Positions 16,311 through 24,947 of a stretch of 59,011 nucleotides of DNA are shown here, piece after piece. A model generated the notes under the pieces. It ran no database searches. It had not been told where the DNA came from and was given only the letters and a program-made list of their open reading frames with translations. The first letter of the stretch is position 1. Each line of letters begins with the position of its first letter. This stretch comes from Anaerobium acetethylicum (GTDB taxonomy: Bacteria > Bacillota > Clostridia > Lachnospirales > Lachnospiraceae), in NCBI RefSeq assembly GCF_900096945.1, contig NZ_FMKA01000023.1, forward strand, positions 1-59,011. The letters run 5' to 3'. The position numbers and the translations under genes were made by a program.

Positions 16311-17320
16311 TATATATCAACTCCTTCATAAAAAGATTCTACTGTAATTAAAAAAGAATTACATGCATCAAGACTCACAACATAATCAACTGAACCGATC
16401 CCTTTGCTTATTGTCTTTGTTGTTATTTTAGGAAAACCCTCTTCAACTGAATAACAGTTTTCTTCCCTTATTTTAAAATGTACAGTGTACAGTTCTGGCA
16501 TCTGGTACATATAACCAACTTTAATAAGTTTATCATAAAAACTAATCTTTGCATCTGCTCCCAGCATTTTCACAATTCGCTCTACTATATCAGGTAAACA
16601 TTCACCATCCACTTCACTTTTTTTCATTTTTAAATACATTAAGTATAGTCGACCCAAAATTCCAGTATCATCCAACTGAAATTCATTACTGATCTTTACC
16701 TTATCCGGCCCTTTTGAACTTGAACTTTTTACCTCTAAAGCATCCCTTCCAAAATAAAAATCATGAGTTTCAGCATTACAGCCAGTCCAACAATTTAAAA
16801 CACTTTCATCTTTTAATGCTACCATTTTTTCAAGTATGTATAACTCACCGTAAAGTCCCTGCTGTGTATTCTCTTGAAGGACATATTCTTTATCAAATTG
16901 AAAAAAAGTGTTCCATTTTGCAAGAACTTCTTTAACCTTCCAAACAACGTCTTTATTTTCCACTTCTTCAATCCTGTCAATTATATCCTGCATTACAAGT
17001 ATAAAAATCTTTCTCTCATAATCATCTAATTGCTTAAACGATAAGAATTGTTTGGTATTATTATCATCAGGAATATTGGAAAGACGTTCTTCCATCCCCT
17101 TCCATTTAGGCAAAGATTTTAGCGTATCTTTGGATACCCCATCCGGAATAGAAATTCTTACTTCACATGCCCTACTATATTTATACACACTTATAAATAC
17201 AACGCTCTTTCCCTTAAGTATAAACCTTCTTGAGAGTACACTTGAGCTGGCATATTGACTTTTATTAAAATCCGCAATTATATCATCAAATATATTAGTC
17301 AAAGATATCATTTCCATCAC
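16310..17320 (-). CDS. DUF4420 / PD-(D/E)XK-motif protein
   Basis: A 336-residue protein typical of the DUF4420 family associated with Z1 and AIPR genes. The likely nuclease core is AETHDFYFGRDALEVKSSS near residues 185-203, giving Asp, Glu and Lys in a PD-(D/E)XK arrangement. Its start lies inside the last 26 bases of the Z1 gene, and the neighbouring ATGs (17320 and 17317) cannot be separated. It is a plausible restriction component, based on the family's known neighbourhood rather than direct proof. Confidence 0.82.
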   Translation of the reverse strand: MMEMISLTNIFDDIIADFNKSQYASSSVLSRRFILKGKSVVFISVYKYSRACEVRISIPDGVSKDTLKSLPKWKGMEERLSNIPDDNNTKQFLSFKQLDDYERKIFILVMQDIIDRIEEVENKDVVWKVKEVLAKWNTFFQFDKEYVLQENTQQGLYGELYILEKMVALKDESVLNCWTGCNAETHDFYFGRDALEVKSSSSKGPDKVKISNEFQLDDTGILGRLYLMYLKMKKSEVDGECLPDIVERIVKMLGADAKISFYDKLIKVGYMYQMPELYTVHFKIREENCYSVEEGFPKITTKTISKGIGSVDYVVSLDACNSFLITVESFYEGVDI

Positions 17321-20126
17321 CCTTCATTACAATTGGATTCACTTGATAAGAAATAGACTTACCATTTCCTTTTGGAAATACAACAACAAGACCGAAAGGA
17401 GTTTTATGTTCAACCCCATCAACTCTAAAATTTCTCGTCTCAGATTCTGTATCGCTATAATCTATTGGATAAATTAGTAAAAGTCCTTTCTTAGGATCCA
17501 TTTGTGCTCTTATATTTGCAGCTATTGTATCCTCATTTCCTTTATCCGATACTCTCCCTATCTTAAGAGCATCTTCATATTCCTTCTGGCTTAAAGCAAA
17601 ATATTCATGCCCTTTTGACTTTAACATGTGTACTGAACATACTTTTCCATCTCTTAATGGTACAACACTATTTTCTCCATGCCTTGTAATACCATTTTTT
17701 ATTTTATGTCCTGCTATCTCAAAGCCTGGATCTTCCTTTCCTAAGTTAATTAAACAAACTGTCCAATCTACGAGGAGCCCATCTCTATTTTGTTCTTTAA
17801 TATAAGTTGCAATATTATTTCCATTGACCTTGCTAGCATATTTAGAAGTTTGAAATTCACTAAAAAACTCGATAATTCTTTGACCTGATATATTTTCCAG
17901 AAACAAATGATCATTGTCAGTCATTCTGCCCAATTTCGAAAAATGTTCTTCTGACAAATATACTTTTGAGGCGGTTGAAAACATCCTATCAACCGCCGAA
18001 AAATTAGTATCATACTGTTGTATGTCAACATCAATATCTCTCGTAACTGTTAAGGTGTTACTAAAATCAAGTTTTTGTAGTGCTCCTGATTTCACCTTCT
18101 TTGGACTAGATATTTTTAATCCCGGATGTGTTGCCACTCTTAAGCCAAAATCTTTTGGTTTCGCCTTCTCATCACACATATAGGAAATCTGATTTCTAAG
18201 ATTGTCTGTGGCAAAAGCAATTCTTGCAAACCATCTATAGATGTCCTCAGTAATAAATACTCTACATAAATCCGCATATTTAGGTCTAAATCCAAACCAT
18301 CGTCCCATCTGCATCAAGGTATCATAATATTTTGATTCTCTGGTGAAATAACTTACAGACAAACCTTCTAAGGTGAGCCCTCTTGAAAATTTATCTCCTC
18401 CAATAGCTATAACATTATATTCTTCTCCTTCATTTTCTTTATAAGACAATGAATCCTTACTATTTCCATTAATAACATGAATCCTTATTTTTTCTTCATT
18501 CATTAGCCGAACAATTTCAGCAAACACCTCATTAGAATCAAACAACTCTGTATTTTCCATGTATCTTGAAAAATCATCCATCATACTTTTTGTAGTTGAA
18601 AGATAATCCTCTTCTATTAACCGAAATATTTCATTTCTTGTTTCGCTATCTCCATCAATTATCATTGGCTGCAACTCATCAAAGAAATATTCATTAACCT
18701 TTCTAGCTAATATGTCCTGCATATTTTTTATCCTTGCCACATGGATAAGCATTGTGTTAGGTTTATTTTTTTCTTTTCTACAATTTCGCACTGCAACAGA
18801 AATCAAAAAACATTTAAGTGCTTTTTTCAAACTGTCAGGCAATTCTCCGACTGTCTTTTTCTTGACATCCACGAAATTTACTTCTTTAATCTTTCTTACA
18901 AGAGGCATTGGTTTGACATCTTCATCAGCTGATCCATATCCAAAAAATTCATTTGCACCTATGTATCTGTATGGCTTTGGCAAACTAATAATACAATCCG
19001 CTGGGAATAAATCATTTCCAAGTTCTTCACTAGCCTCCTGAATATTATTGGGAATAAAAATATTAGCATAAGGCGTAGCAGTATATCCAACATATGATTT
19101 GCACTCAAAATGATTTAGCAGACTACGAATCAGTCTATTTATTGTCTTTACATCGTACTCATCAACAATATTATTTGCGTCGTCAAACTCATATCCTGTA
19201 TTTACCGACGCTTGATCCGCCTCATCATCAATTAATAACAAAGGATATTTTGCTTTCATATAAAACTTTCCATTTTCATCTTTTGAGACTTCACTATTAC
19301 TTTCAATATTATCTATAAGATTTTCTAATGTAGACTTTATTTTCTTGGTAACAATAATCGTTGCATTTTCAGGAGATGTTAATAATCCAGATCTATTTTT
19401 CGTAAAATCCCCCTTCTCATCTCTAAAAGTAAGTGTTTGAACAAATCCTGCATTATACAATTTTCCAACGCCAATTTTATTCTTTTCTGCTCGTTCTCTT
19501 TGTTTCTGCTTTGCTGCTGAATCGGTTTCATATCCTAAAACTTCTTCATCAATTCTAGCCTGTGTCTGACTTCGCAGATTATTATGAATACCAGCTAAAA
19601 TAATTATATATTTATACCCTGCATCGAGAGCCTTATTTATCAGGCCTATATAGTTTGCCGTTTTACCTGATTGAACATAACCGACAACCATTGCTCTTTT
19701 TTCCTGAGCAACTGACTTTTGAGGATTTGCAATAGAATTAAGCAATATATCTGTTGTGTTATCAATACTTTTTTTAATTGCACTTCTCTCCCATTGTTTT
19801 TCATCATAAAGATATTTGAAATATCTGTTCCAAAAGCTCAGTTTTGCATTATTTTCAGCTCTATAATCCACCCACCATGTTTCGTTTTCAGCTTCTTCAC
19901 CTAGTAACATCGATGGTTCATCTTCTTCACGTTCTCTACTGATGCGACTATACAAATATTTTCTTAAATCCTCAGGATCTGTTACTTTATTTGAAAAAGT
20001 AATAACGGTGTCCTCAATAATAGAGTCTACAACACTATTAATGTCCTCACCCGTCTCTTTCTCTATTGCATTATCGCAAAACATATATGCTATTTCATAC
20101 AAGCTACCTTCTTCTTGAAGTCCCAT
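17295..20126 (-). CDS. Z1-domain superfamily-2 helicase-like protein
   Basis: A 943-residue protein. The P-loop is VVGYVQSGKTANYIG near residue 147, followed by a DExx motif LLIDDEADQASVNTG, a motif like VGYTATPYANIF and, about 250 residues on, the Z1 region with GGDKFSRGLTLEGL and MQMGRWFGFR. These are helicase motifs I, II, III and the C-terminal lobe. Z1 proteins are thought to move along DNA in methylation-linked defence systems. GGGGAG before ATG 20126 overlaps the end of the ATPase gene. The protein is full length for the family. Confidence 0.92.
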   Translation of the reverse strand: MGLQEEGSLYEIAYMFCDNAIEKETGEDINSVVDSIIEDTVITFSNKVTDPEDLRKYLYSRISREREEDEPSMLLGEEAENETWWVDYRAENNAKLSFWNRYFKYLYDEKQWERSAIKKSIDNTTDILLNSIANPQKSVAQEKRAMVVGYVQSGKTANYIGLINKALDAGYKYIIILAGIHNNLRSQTQARIDEEVLGYETDSAAKQKQRERAEKNKIGVGKLYNAGFVQTLTFRDEKGDFTKNRSGLLTSPENATIIVTKKIKSTLENLIDNIESNSEVSKDENGKFYMKAKYPLLLIDDEADQASVNTGYEFDDANNIVDEYDVKTINRLIRSLLNHFECKSYVGYTATPYANIFIPNNIQEASEELGNDLFPADCIISLPKPYRYIGANEFFGYGSADEDVKPMPLVRKIKEVNFVDVKKKTVGELPDSLKKALKCFLISVAVRNCRKEKNKPNTMLIHVARIKNMQDILARKVNEYFFDELQPMIIDGDSETRNEIFRLIEEDYLSTTKSMMDDFSRYMENTELFDSNEVFAEIVRLMNEEKIRIHVINGNSKDSLSYKENEGEEYNVIAIGGDKFSRGLTLEGLSVSYFTRESKYYDTLMQMGRWFGFRPKYADLCRVFITEDIYRWFARIAFATDNLRNQISYMCDEKAKPKDFGLRVATHPGLKISSPKKVKSGALQKLDFSNTLTVTRDIDVDIQQYDTNFSAVDRMFSTASKVYLSEEHFSKLGRMTDNDHLFLENISGQRIIEFFSEFQTSKYASKVNGNNIATYIKEQNRDGLLVDWTVCLINLGKEDPGFEIAGHKIKNGITRHGENSVVPLRDGKVCSVHMLKSKGHEYFALSQKEYEDALKIGRVSDKGNEDTIAANIRAQMDPKKGLLLIYPIDYSDTESETRNFRVDGVEHKTPFGLVVVFPKGNGKSISYQVNPIVMKGDGNDIFD

Positions 20127-20128
20127 AG

Positions 20129-21616
20129 TTAATTCTCCCCAATAATAGTATTTAATTCATTTTTTAAATAAGCATACTCTGGAGATTCTGCTAATACTTC
20201 ATATATTTCTTCACTTTCATACTGAAGATCTTTTAATATAGCAATCTTCTCTTTTAAGTTAAGTATGTCTTTTGCCTTAATATCATCAGCAACCGTTGCC
20301 ATATCATCTCCAGCAATCACTCCACTTAACATAGCAGGTGAATAATTTTCGACAAGCGATAAATACGTTTTTAATTCCTTCTTCGTCTCATCATCCAGTT
20401 CCTGCATCAACTTCAGTAACATTGGATGTTTTTTATTCAAATAAAACATATAGTTTCCTACTGCGTTTCTTCGCTGCTCCCACACATATTTTAAACTTGT
20501 ATTATTTGATGTGTTTTTCCGATTATACACCCCTCGTGAGTTGTATACAGCAACAGATCTTTCAACTGCTAAATAAGCAATCTGCGTAATACTCTCTTCG
20601 ATGGCAACTGGAAGCGTTGCCTTCGACTTCTTGATGTCAATTCCCCACTCAAAATCGCTTTCCGAATTCATATCTAGTCTTATTCTGGCCAAATTATATG
20701 CTGGTTCTTTTTTAAACTTCCCAAACCATGTGCCATACACAATTAATCTTCGATTTCTATATACATAAAATCCCTGTTGTCCTAGCCACTCCTTTGGTCC
20801 TCCCGCTTTTTTATACTCTTCTTCATTACCAAATTTATTTTTATGCGGAAGAATAAATGGTTCAATATAAACTTCCGATTTCCCATCAAAGAGTTCCTCC
20901 TTAGACAATTCCATTGTCGCCGGATTTTGTCTCACAAATGGATTCCAGGCCTGCAAAACATTTTTGTTGATTGATAGTTCAAGTTCTTCCTCTTCAATAA
21001 AACGATGAAATATCATTGCAAGATGAGCTCTAATATTCTTTATTGTCTTATAAAATTTCTTCTTTGATTTTTCCAAATTATTATAATCTATTAATCTATC
21101 CAAGACAGAAAGGGATATGATTGTTCCTTGTTCCCATTCATTAAAATCCATTTGTTCTTGAATTGATTCCAAATAGTCTTCTATTTCGTTATCTGAATGA
21201 ATTAGAACTTCCCATTTATTATTCTGTTCCACATGGTCAAGATTCCACTCTGAATTATTCATTATGTTATCTTGCTTCGTAATTACCAATAACTTTTTCC
21301 CAATCGAAAAAGATGCTGTCTTCATCCCCATACCAAATCTACCAAGATCATTTTGATTACGCATCTCAGCAGGATCGGCAGAACCTATTTTCATGGATTC
21401 TAATAACTCATCCTTATTCATTCCCCGGCCATTATCTGCTATCAATATTCTTTTTTCATCCCAGTCAAAATAAAGTTGAATTTTGGTAGCTCCACTTGAA
21501 ATACTGTTATCAACTATATCTGCTATTGCAGTTTCTTCTGTATATCCAACTGAGCGCAAAGAAGACAAAAGCATTTTTGCATTAGGCAGTAATTCAAACG
21601 TATCATTAATCTCCAT
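20129..21616 (-). CDS. MORC/MutL-type GHKL ATPase
   Basis: A 495-residue protein with a Bergerat-fold ATPase. The N box is AIADIVDNSISSGATK, the G1 box DNGRGM and the G2 box GRFGMGMKTASFSIGK, all in the first 130 residues. This is the arrangement of MutL, Hsp90 and MORC proteins. ATG 21616 was chosen because GAGGGG precedes it and it lies five bases after the stop of the small HTH gene; longer frames would overlap that gene. As first enzyme of the operon it probably clamps DNA or gates activity of the Z1 and nuclease subunits. Confidence 0.9.
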   Translation of the reverse strand: MEINDTFELLPNAKMLLSSLRSVGYTEETAIADIVDNSISSGATKIQLYFDWDEKRILIADNGRGMNKDELLESMKIGSADPAEMRNQNDLGRFGMGMKTASFSIGKKLLVITKQDNIMNNSEWNLDHVEQNNKWEVLIHSDNEIEDYLESIQEQMDFNEWEQGTIISLSVLDRLIDYNNLEKSKKKFYKTIKNIRAHLAMIFHRFIEEEELELSINKNVLQAWNPFVRQNPATMELSKEELFDGKSEVYIEPFILPHKNKFGNEEEYKKAGGPKEWLGQQGFYVYRNRRLIVYGTWFGKFKKEPAYNLARIRLDMNSESDFEWGIDIKKSKATLPVAIEESITQIAYLAVERSVAVYNSRGVYNRKNTSNNTSLKYVWEQRRNAVGNYMFYLNKKHPMLLKLMQELDDETKKELKTYLSLVENYSPAMLSGVIAGDDMATVADDIKAKDILNLKEKIAILKDLQYESEEIYEVLAESPEYAYLKNELNTIIGEN

Positions 21617-21620
21617 AATT

Positions 21621-21797
21621 TTACCCCTCATACTTCTTTTTTCTTGGATCGGAAGGTTTTTCTGCATTGTCTGGAATTAACCATGTTTTTCCCTTCTTAA
21701 TTACACCCACAATCCGATTTTCTTCGCAGTACTTTGCAACTCTCCTTGCAGAAACATTCCATTTTGTAGACATCTCAGTAGTAGTTAAATATTCCAT
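21621..21797 (-). CDS. Small HTH protein leading the ATPase-Z1 operon
   Basis: A 58-residue product beginning MEYLTTTEMSTKWNVSARRV and continuing with KKGKTWLIPDNAEKPSDPR, a frequent small HTH family of clostridial mobile elements. GGAGAG precedes ATG 21797. The gene ends five bases before the ATPase start, which fixes both boundaries. A strong promoter lies 38 bases upstream. It could regulate the operon, though some members act as excisionase-like factors. Confidence 0.82.
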   Translation of the reverse strand: MEYLTTTEMSTKWNVSARRVAKYCEENRIVGVIKKGKTWLIPDNAEKPSDPRKKKYEG

Positions 21798-21834
21798 AAT
21801 ATCTCTCCACTTCTATATACTTTCGCATTTATAT

Positions 21835-21863
21835 ATTATATTCATTTATCTGAATATTTTCAA
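21835..21863 (-). promoter_or_regulatory. Promoter of the second defence operon
   Basis: On the minus strand TTGAAA (21863-21858) and TATAAT (21840-21835) are spaced by exactly 17 bases, with a start site expected near 21828. It drives the HTH-ATPase-Z1-DUF4420-AIPR-dcm-DUF2075-vsr series, in which no later strong promoter was noticed. Confidence 0.75.
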
Positions 21864-22190
21864 CTGTTAAAGATACTTACTGAAGCGTATTTTACGACCA
21901 GACACCAATAAAGTTCCTATAAAAGAACTTTTGCCAGCGCATACTTCCACTTCAAATCTTTTCAAACAATCATAATGCATATCCAAAATCAATTAAACCT
22001 ACCAGGCATTATCTGACGACCTTCTTTATTTTGAATTTCAAAACACGAAAATATTCAGAGCTTATTGCAAGTGATGCTAGGAAAAACGAGATCTGATTAT
22101 CGATTGTTCTCCCCTATCTTTCATTTATGATTCCCTTCCTTACAATCATCATCCAACGCTCCTTCTCTTTATCCCACTGTTCTCAATCTA
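21864..22190. other. Gene-free spacer with one hairpin
   Basis: No supported gene. A 7-bp dyad AAAGTTC (21910-21916) and GAACTTT (21925-21931) with an 8-nt loop is present. The rest looks like decayed sequence between the defence operon and the accessory module. Confidence 0.5.
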
Positions 22191-22298
22191 TTAGATAATT
22201 TTCGAAGATCTCGCACCAACTTCTTTTGCCATCTGCTCGAACTTCGACTGACACCCGGAGTACATTTTCGCGCCTTCCTTATATCTAACAACCCCATC
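22191..22298 (-). pseudogene. DUF6462-like excisionase-type fragment
   Basis: The minus strand encodes DGVVRYKEGAKMYSGCQSKF, then EQMAKEVGARSSKII and a stop. The RYKEGAKMYS...KFE..AKE.GA pattern is that of DUF6462, a small HTH/excisionase-like family common in Lachnospiraceae elements. The usual continuation (about 25 residues ending in FEKYL or similar) is missing, as is an initiation codon. A tetranucleotide repeat abuts its 5' end, so it appears truncated at both sides. Confidence 0.6.
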
Positions 22299-22327
22299 TT
22301 ACTTACTTACTTACTTACTTACTTACT
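22298..22327. repeat. Tetranucleotide tandem repeat (CTTA)n
   Basis: About seven and a half units of CTTA. On the minus strand this is (GTAA)n, and the MazF stop codon lies inside it. Every reading frame of (GTAA)n meets TAA within 12 bases, so gain or loss of units changes at most the last residues of MazF. Confidence 0.9.
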
Positions 22328-22713
22328 ATTGCATTTGTTTCCTTCTTTTTGTCCCCTAAACCAAGCCCCAACTGCAACCGAATCGCATTGTCGATTGCCT
22401 CCATAGCCCTTGAATCCTTCGGAATACGCCCAGCTTTACTTATGACTTTACGCCTGTCTACCGTTACTATCTGCTCTGCCAGGAAATCTGATTCCTTTTC
22501 AAAATATCCGTTTACATCCTTAGGAAGCAACCTCACATGGACTGGGATATCCTTAAGCTTGCAGGAACACGGGCAAACGCTCAGTACATTCGCATAACGA
22601 TTATTCTTGTCATTGCTGACCACAATACACGGTCTTATTCCAGATTGTACTGAGGTTTTGGGATGCTGCCCTAAATCCACATAAATAACATCGCCTCTAT
22701 AAATATCCTTCAT
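22315..22713 (-). CDS. mazF: MazF/PemK-family toxin
   Basis: A 132-residue PemK/MazF-fold protein. It starts MKDIYRGDVIYVDLGQHPKT, with the conserved GDV.YVDL strand, SGIRPCIVVSND and the LAEQIVTVDRRKVISKAG segment. Family members are sequence-specific mRNA endonucleases. It lies three bases after a resolvase-fold gene, and no ordinary MazE-like antitoxin is next to it. Its C-terminus ends in the tetranucleotide repeat. It is about 15 residues longer than compact MazF proteins because of a charged tail. Confidence 0.88.
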   Translation of the reverse strand: MKDIYRGDVIYVDLGQHPKTSVQSGIRPCIVVSNDKNNRYANVLSVCPCSCKLKDIPVHVRLLPKDVNGYFEKESDFLAEQIVTVDRRKVISKAGRIPKDSRAMEAIDNAIRLQLGLGLGDKKKETNAIVSK

Positions 22714-22716
22714 CGT

Positions 22717-23097
22717 CTAATTCTCCTTTATAACCATTCCCAGTATTCCTTCATCAACAGTTACCATATATCCGCTTGCAGCTCTTACCTTTCCCACCTT
22801 ATAATAGGCATCCGGTACGCCTGTAGAAACAGCAAGCATGTTGGAAAGGATAATTCCCTGCACTTTCCCTCTTCTGACCATTTCCACCATCACTTCAAAA
22901 TGTCTGTTCACATCTGCCTGCCCCAAAATATCCCGATGCATGATTTTGACAATCTCGATGTTATGAGCATTTGCATATTCTTTTATGTACCTCAGTTGCT
23001 TTGCTTCACGATTACTAGCAGAATACAAATCACCATCCGTAGACAGATAAGCCACACAGGTTATTTTTTCTTTGATTAACTTCTTTTTCTTGCTCAT
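22717..23097 (-). CDS. Degenerate resolvase-fold protein upstream of mazF
   Basis: A 126-residue protein resembling the N-terminal catalytic domain of serine recombinases: ITCVAYLSTDGD, then QLRYIKEYANAHNIEIV and VEMVRRGKVQGIILSNMLAVS. The usual Y-x-R-x-S motif and the DLSRxxR motif are both missing, and there is no DNA-binding or recombinase domain, so strand cleavage is unlikely. It is translationally coupled to mazF (three-base gap), which invites the idea that it controls or neutralises the toxin. That is inference only. Confidence 0.65.
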   Translation of the reverse strand: MSKKKKLIKEKITCVAYLSTDGDLYSASNREAKQLRYIKEYANAHNIEIVKIMHRDILGQADVNRHFEVMVEMVRRGKVQGIILSNMLAVSTGVPDAYYKVGKVRAASGYMVTVDEGILGMVIKEN

Positions 23098-23127
23098 TCC
23101 TAAACCACCATTATTCCTTCCTTATTA

Positions 23128-23475
23128 TCAACACAATTCCCCGGGAAACGTCTGGATCATCTGACTGAATATGCCCATCAGATACATTTTCTTTTCAGAC
23201 GGGATTCCTTCCAGTTCCGCATCTATCGAAATTCCTTTACGTTTTTCTGATTTTACAGGTATTGCCAATACTGTATTGGCATCCGCTTCAAGCTCGCCCA
23301 TGATTTTATAGAGCAGATCAATACTCATTTTTCTGCTCCCAAGCTCAAGCTGATTGATATGCGAAGTGCTCATTCCCAGTTTGAAGCTCAGCTCTTCGAT
23401 TGTCATGTTCTTTTGATTACGCAATTTGCGTATTTCCTGACCTACTTTCCAGCCCTCGTACTCCACACATCGCAC
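23128..23475 (-). CDS. XRE-family regulator
   Basis: A 115-residue protein with a Cro/CI HTH at residues 12-65 (IRKLRNQKNMTIEELSFKLG, then SHINQLELGSRKMS), followed by a short alpha-helical tail. AGGAGGTG stands before ATG 23475. It lies in the accessory series between a 63-residue gene and the degenerate resolvase gene, all on one strand and closely spaced, so it may regulate this series. Confidence 0.82.
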   Translation of the reverse strand: MRCVEYEGWKVGQEIRKLRNQKNMTIEELSFKLGMSTSHINQLELGSRKMSIDLLYKIMGELEADANTVLAIPVKSEKRKGISIDAELEGIPSEKKMYLMGIFSQMIQTFPGELC

Positions 23476-23497
23476 CTCCTGTTCCTGTAAGATATGT

Positions 23498-23689
23498 CTA
23501 TCGGTCGAAATAGCTTTTCAAGATTTCCCTTACCATTTCAACTGCTTCAGCTTCAGTAGCGAAATTTCCAATATATCTTCCGTATCGGTCATACACTGCT
23601 GTCCCGGCTTCGTGAATGATATATGTAAAGGTATTCGCAGATAGCCGGCTGCCATTATCGGAAAGATATTCATCCTCTGGATCTACCAT
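23498..23689 (-). CDS. Hypothetical 63-residue protein
   Basis: The product contains FTYIIHEAGTAVYDRYGRYI and GNFATEAEAVEMVREIL, with a charged N-terminus. The first seven bases overlap the end of the preceding resolvase-like gene, indicating coupled translation. I recognise no family and no catalytic motif. Confidence 0.6.
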   Translation of the reverse strand: MVDPEDEYLSDNGSRLSANTFTYIIHEAGTAVYDRYGRYIGNFATEAEAVEMVREILKSYFDR

Positions 23690-24069
23690 CCCCCACTATC
23701 CTGCGGAATGTAAGCAAGATTCATTCCCCTTTCCATGTCGTATATGGAGACGTTTAATTTTTCCGCTTTTCTCATAAAAGCCTTCAAATCCTCAACATCC
23801 CTGGTAATATCGAATATTGAACGAACCACCACTACATCTATGCAGCCTTTCTCCATCCAGGCTGCAAGCTTATCTATTGCCTGGCGGTCTGCATCATTAC
23901 CGCTGCTGCCATCAACAATCACTTCAAGCAGCTCAACCGAACTGCTCTTCGCTTTGGCAATCATCTCTTCGCCCATTTCCATAATCTTGCCTTCTGACTT
24001 TCTGGACTTGATAAAGCCGACTCCGATATATTTTCTTTGACAGCTGATAAAATTTAATTCTTTCTTCAT
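23683..24069 (-). CDS. Degenerate resolvase-like protein, second copy
   Basis: A 128-residue protein whose centre (AAWMEKGCIDVVVVRSIFDI, then TRDVEDLKAFMRKAEKLNV) follows the recombinase pattern in which VKDLSRFGR and a following helix are expected. The nucleophilic Ser motif is absent at the N-terminus and no zinc ribbon or recombinase domain follows. It therefore seems a catalytically inactive relative of the large recombinases, like the one at 22717-23097 but divergent from it. An AAGGATG motif lies before ATG 24069. Confidence 0.6.
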   Translation of the reverse strand: MKKELNFISCQRKYIGVGFIKSRKSEGKIMEMGEEMIAKAKSSSVELLEVIVDGSSGNDADRQAIDKLAAWMEKGCIDVVVVRSIFDITRDVEDLKAFMRKAEKLNVSIYDMERGMNLAYIPQDSGGW

Positions 24070-24210
24070 AAAATCATCCTTTCAATTGATAAGAGTGATT
24101 CATACTGTGCACGGTATTTCATCTGCAGGTCTTTGACCTATCCTTATTTTATTTTATAAAGCGCTTCAGGTCGTGGAACCATCCGGTTGAATAGATGGTC
24201 CTCTGAGGTC

Positions 24211-24237
24211 TAAAAAGGAGGTGCTTTCGCACCTCCT
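24211..24237 (-). terminator. Rho-independent terminator
   Basis: On the minus strand AGGAGGTGC, loop GAAA and GCACCTCCT form a perfect 9-bp stem followed by TTTTT (24216-24212). It ends leftward transcription from the XRE gene at 24385-24690. The rest of the 315-base gap 24070-24384 shows nothing else supportable. Confidence 0.9.
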
Positions 24238-24384
24238 GGTCAAATGATTTCGCCAATCACTTCATTTATTCTATTTTCAAATCCGCAATGGCATCTGCCC
24301 GGATATCTGCTTTCCGTTTTCTGCTTTTCAACGAGCAGGTAATCTGCCGATATAGGAAGATATTCTGATAGGTTACAGCATCCA

Positions 24385-24690
24385 TTAAATATTCTCCAAT
24401 ATGCCCTTCAGTATCTTCAAGGCCATCTGCTGCTTCTCCTCCGGATAACTAGCCAAAAGACTTTCAATATCATTACCGGTTTCTATTCCTGAAATAATAA
24501 AATCAGCTGTTGTTCCATAATAATCCTTTAGCATTTCAATCATATCAACAGACGCACCGCGTACGCCTCGCTCTATTCTACTGATGCTTTCCAAGGCAAC
24601 TCCAAGATCAGTTGCCACTTCCAGCTGCGTCTTTCCAGCTTTAACCCTCAATTCTTTCAACCTTTTCCCGCTTTCTTCTGTATTATACAT
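24385..24690 (-). CDS. XRE-family regulator
   Basis: A 101-residue protein with a clear Cro/CI HTH (GKRLKELRVKAGKTQLEVAT, then GVALESISRIERGVRGAS) and a helical C-terminus. ATG 24690 is preceded by AGAGAGG; the longer frame to 24801 would run through a strong hairpin and is rejected. It is flanked by that hairpin upstream and a terminator downstream, so it forms its own small transcription unit. Confidence 0.83.
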   Translation of the reverse strand: MYNTEESGKRLKELRVKAGKTQLEVATDLGVALESISRIERGVRGASVDMIEMLKDYYGTTADFIISGIETGNDIESLLASYPEEKQQMALKILKGILENI

Positions 24691-24756
24691 AGAAATCCTC
24701 TCTTTCCGGCTGATAACCAGAAGAAGAGGATTCCTACAAAGCTTTAAGAAATTAAA

Positions 24757-24809
24757 AAGGACGCATCGAGAAAGCCAGTTTTCACTGGTTATCTTTCTCA
24801 TGCGTCCTT
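24757..24809. repeat. Long stem-loop between two small genes
   Basis: Arms pair in three blocks: AAGGACGCAT/ATGCGTCCTT (10 bp), GAGAAAG/CTTTCTC (7 bp) and CCAGT/ACTGG (5 bp), with a one-base and a four-base bulge between blocks and a TTTC loop. On the minus strand the stem is followed by TTTTAATTT. It is either a terminator for the zinc-ribbon gene or a leader structure before the XRE gene. Confidence 0.75.
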
Positions 24810-24893
24810 AGGCTGGCATTTTTACATATTATCAGTCTATGCTTATCTCAAATGTTGCCCCTATCATGATGCCAATCATATAATTGTCTTGTC

Positions 24894-24947
24894 CTATAAC
24901 AGGCATTTCCTGTTATAGCTGATATCCAACTGTTGCTAATAACAGTT
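24894..24947. terminator. Two adjacent hairpins at the 3' end of the zinc-ribbon gene
   Basis: CTATAACAGG (24894-24903) pairs perfectly with CCTGTTATAG (24909-24918). AACTGTT (24928-24934) pairs with AACAGTT (24941-24947). The second covers the stop codon of the zinc-ribbon gene. There is no long T-run. Confidence 0.55.

Noticed and set aside
21617-21667. N-terminal extension of the MORC-type ATPase
   Set aside because: The DNA is better explained as the end of the 58-residue HTH gene, and GAGGGG marks the start at 21616.
22298-22327. Phase-variable switch of MazF
   Set aside because: The repeat lies at the very end of the gene and contains a stop in every frame, so unit changes hardly alter the protein.
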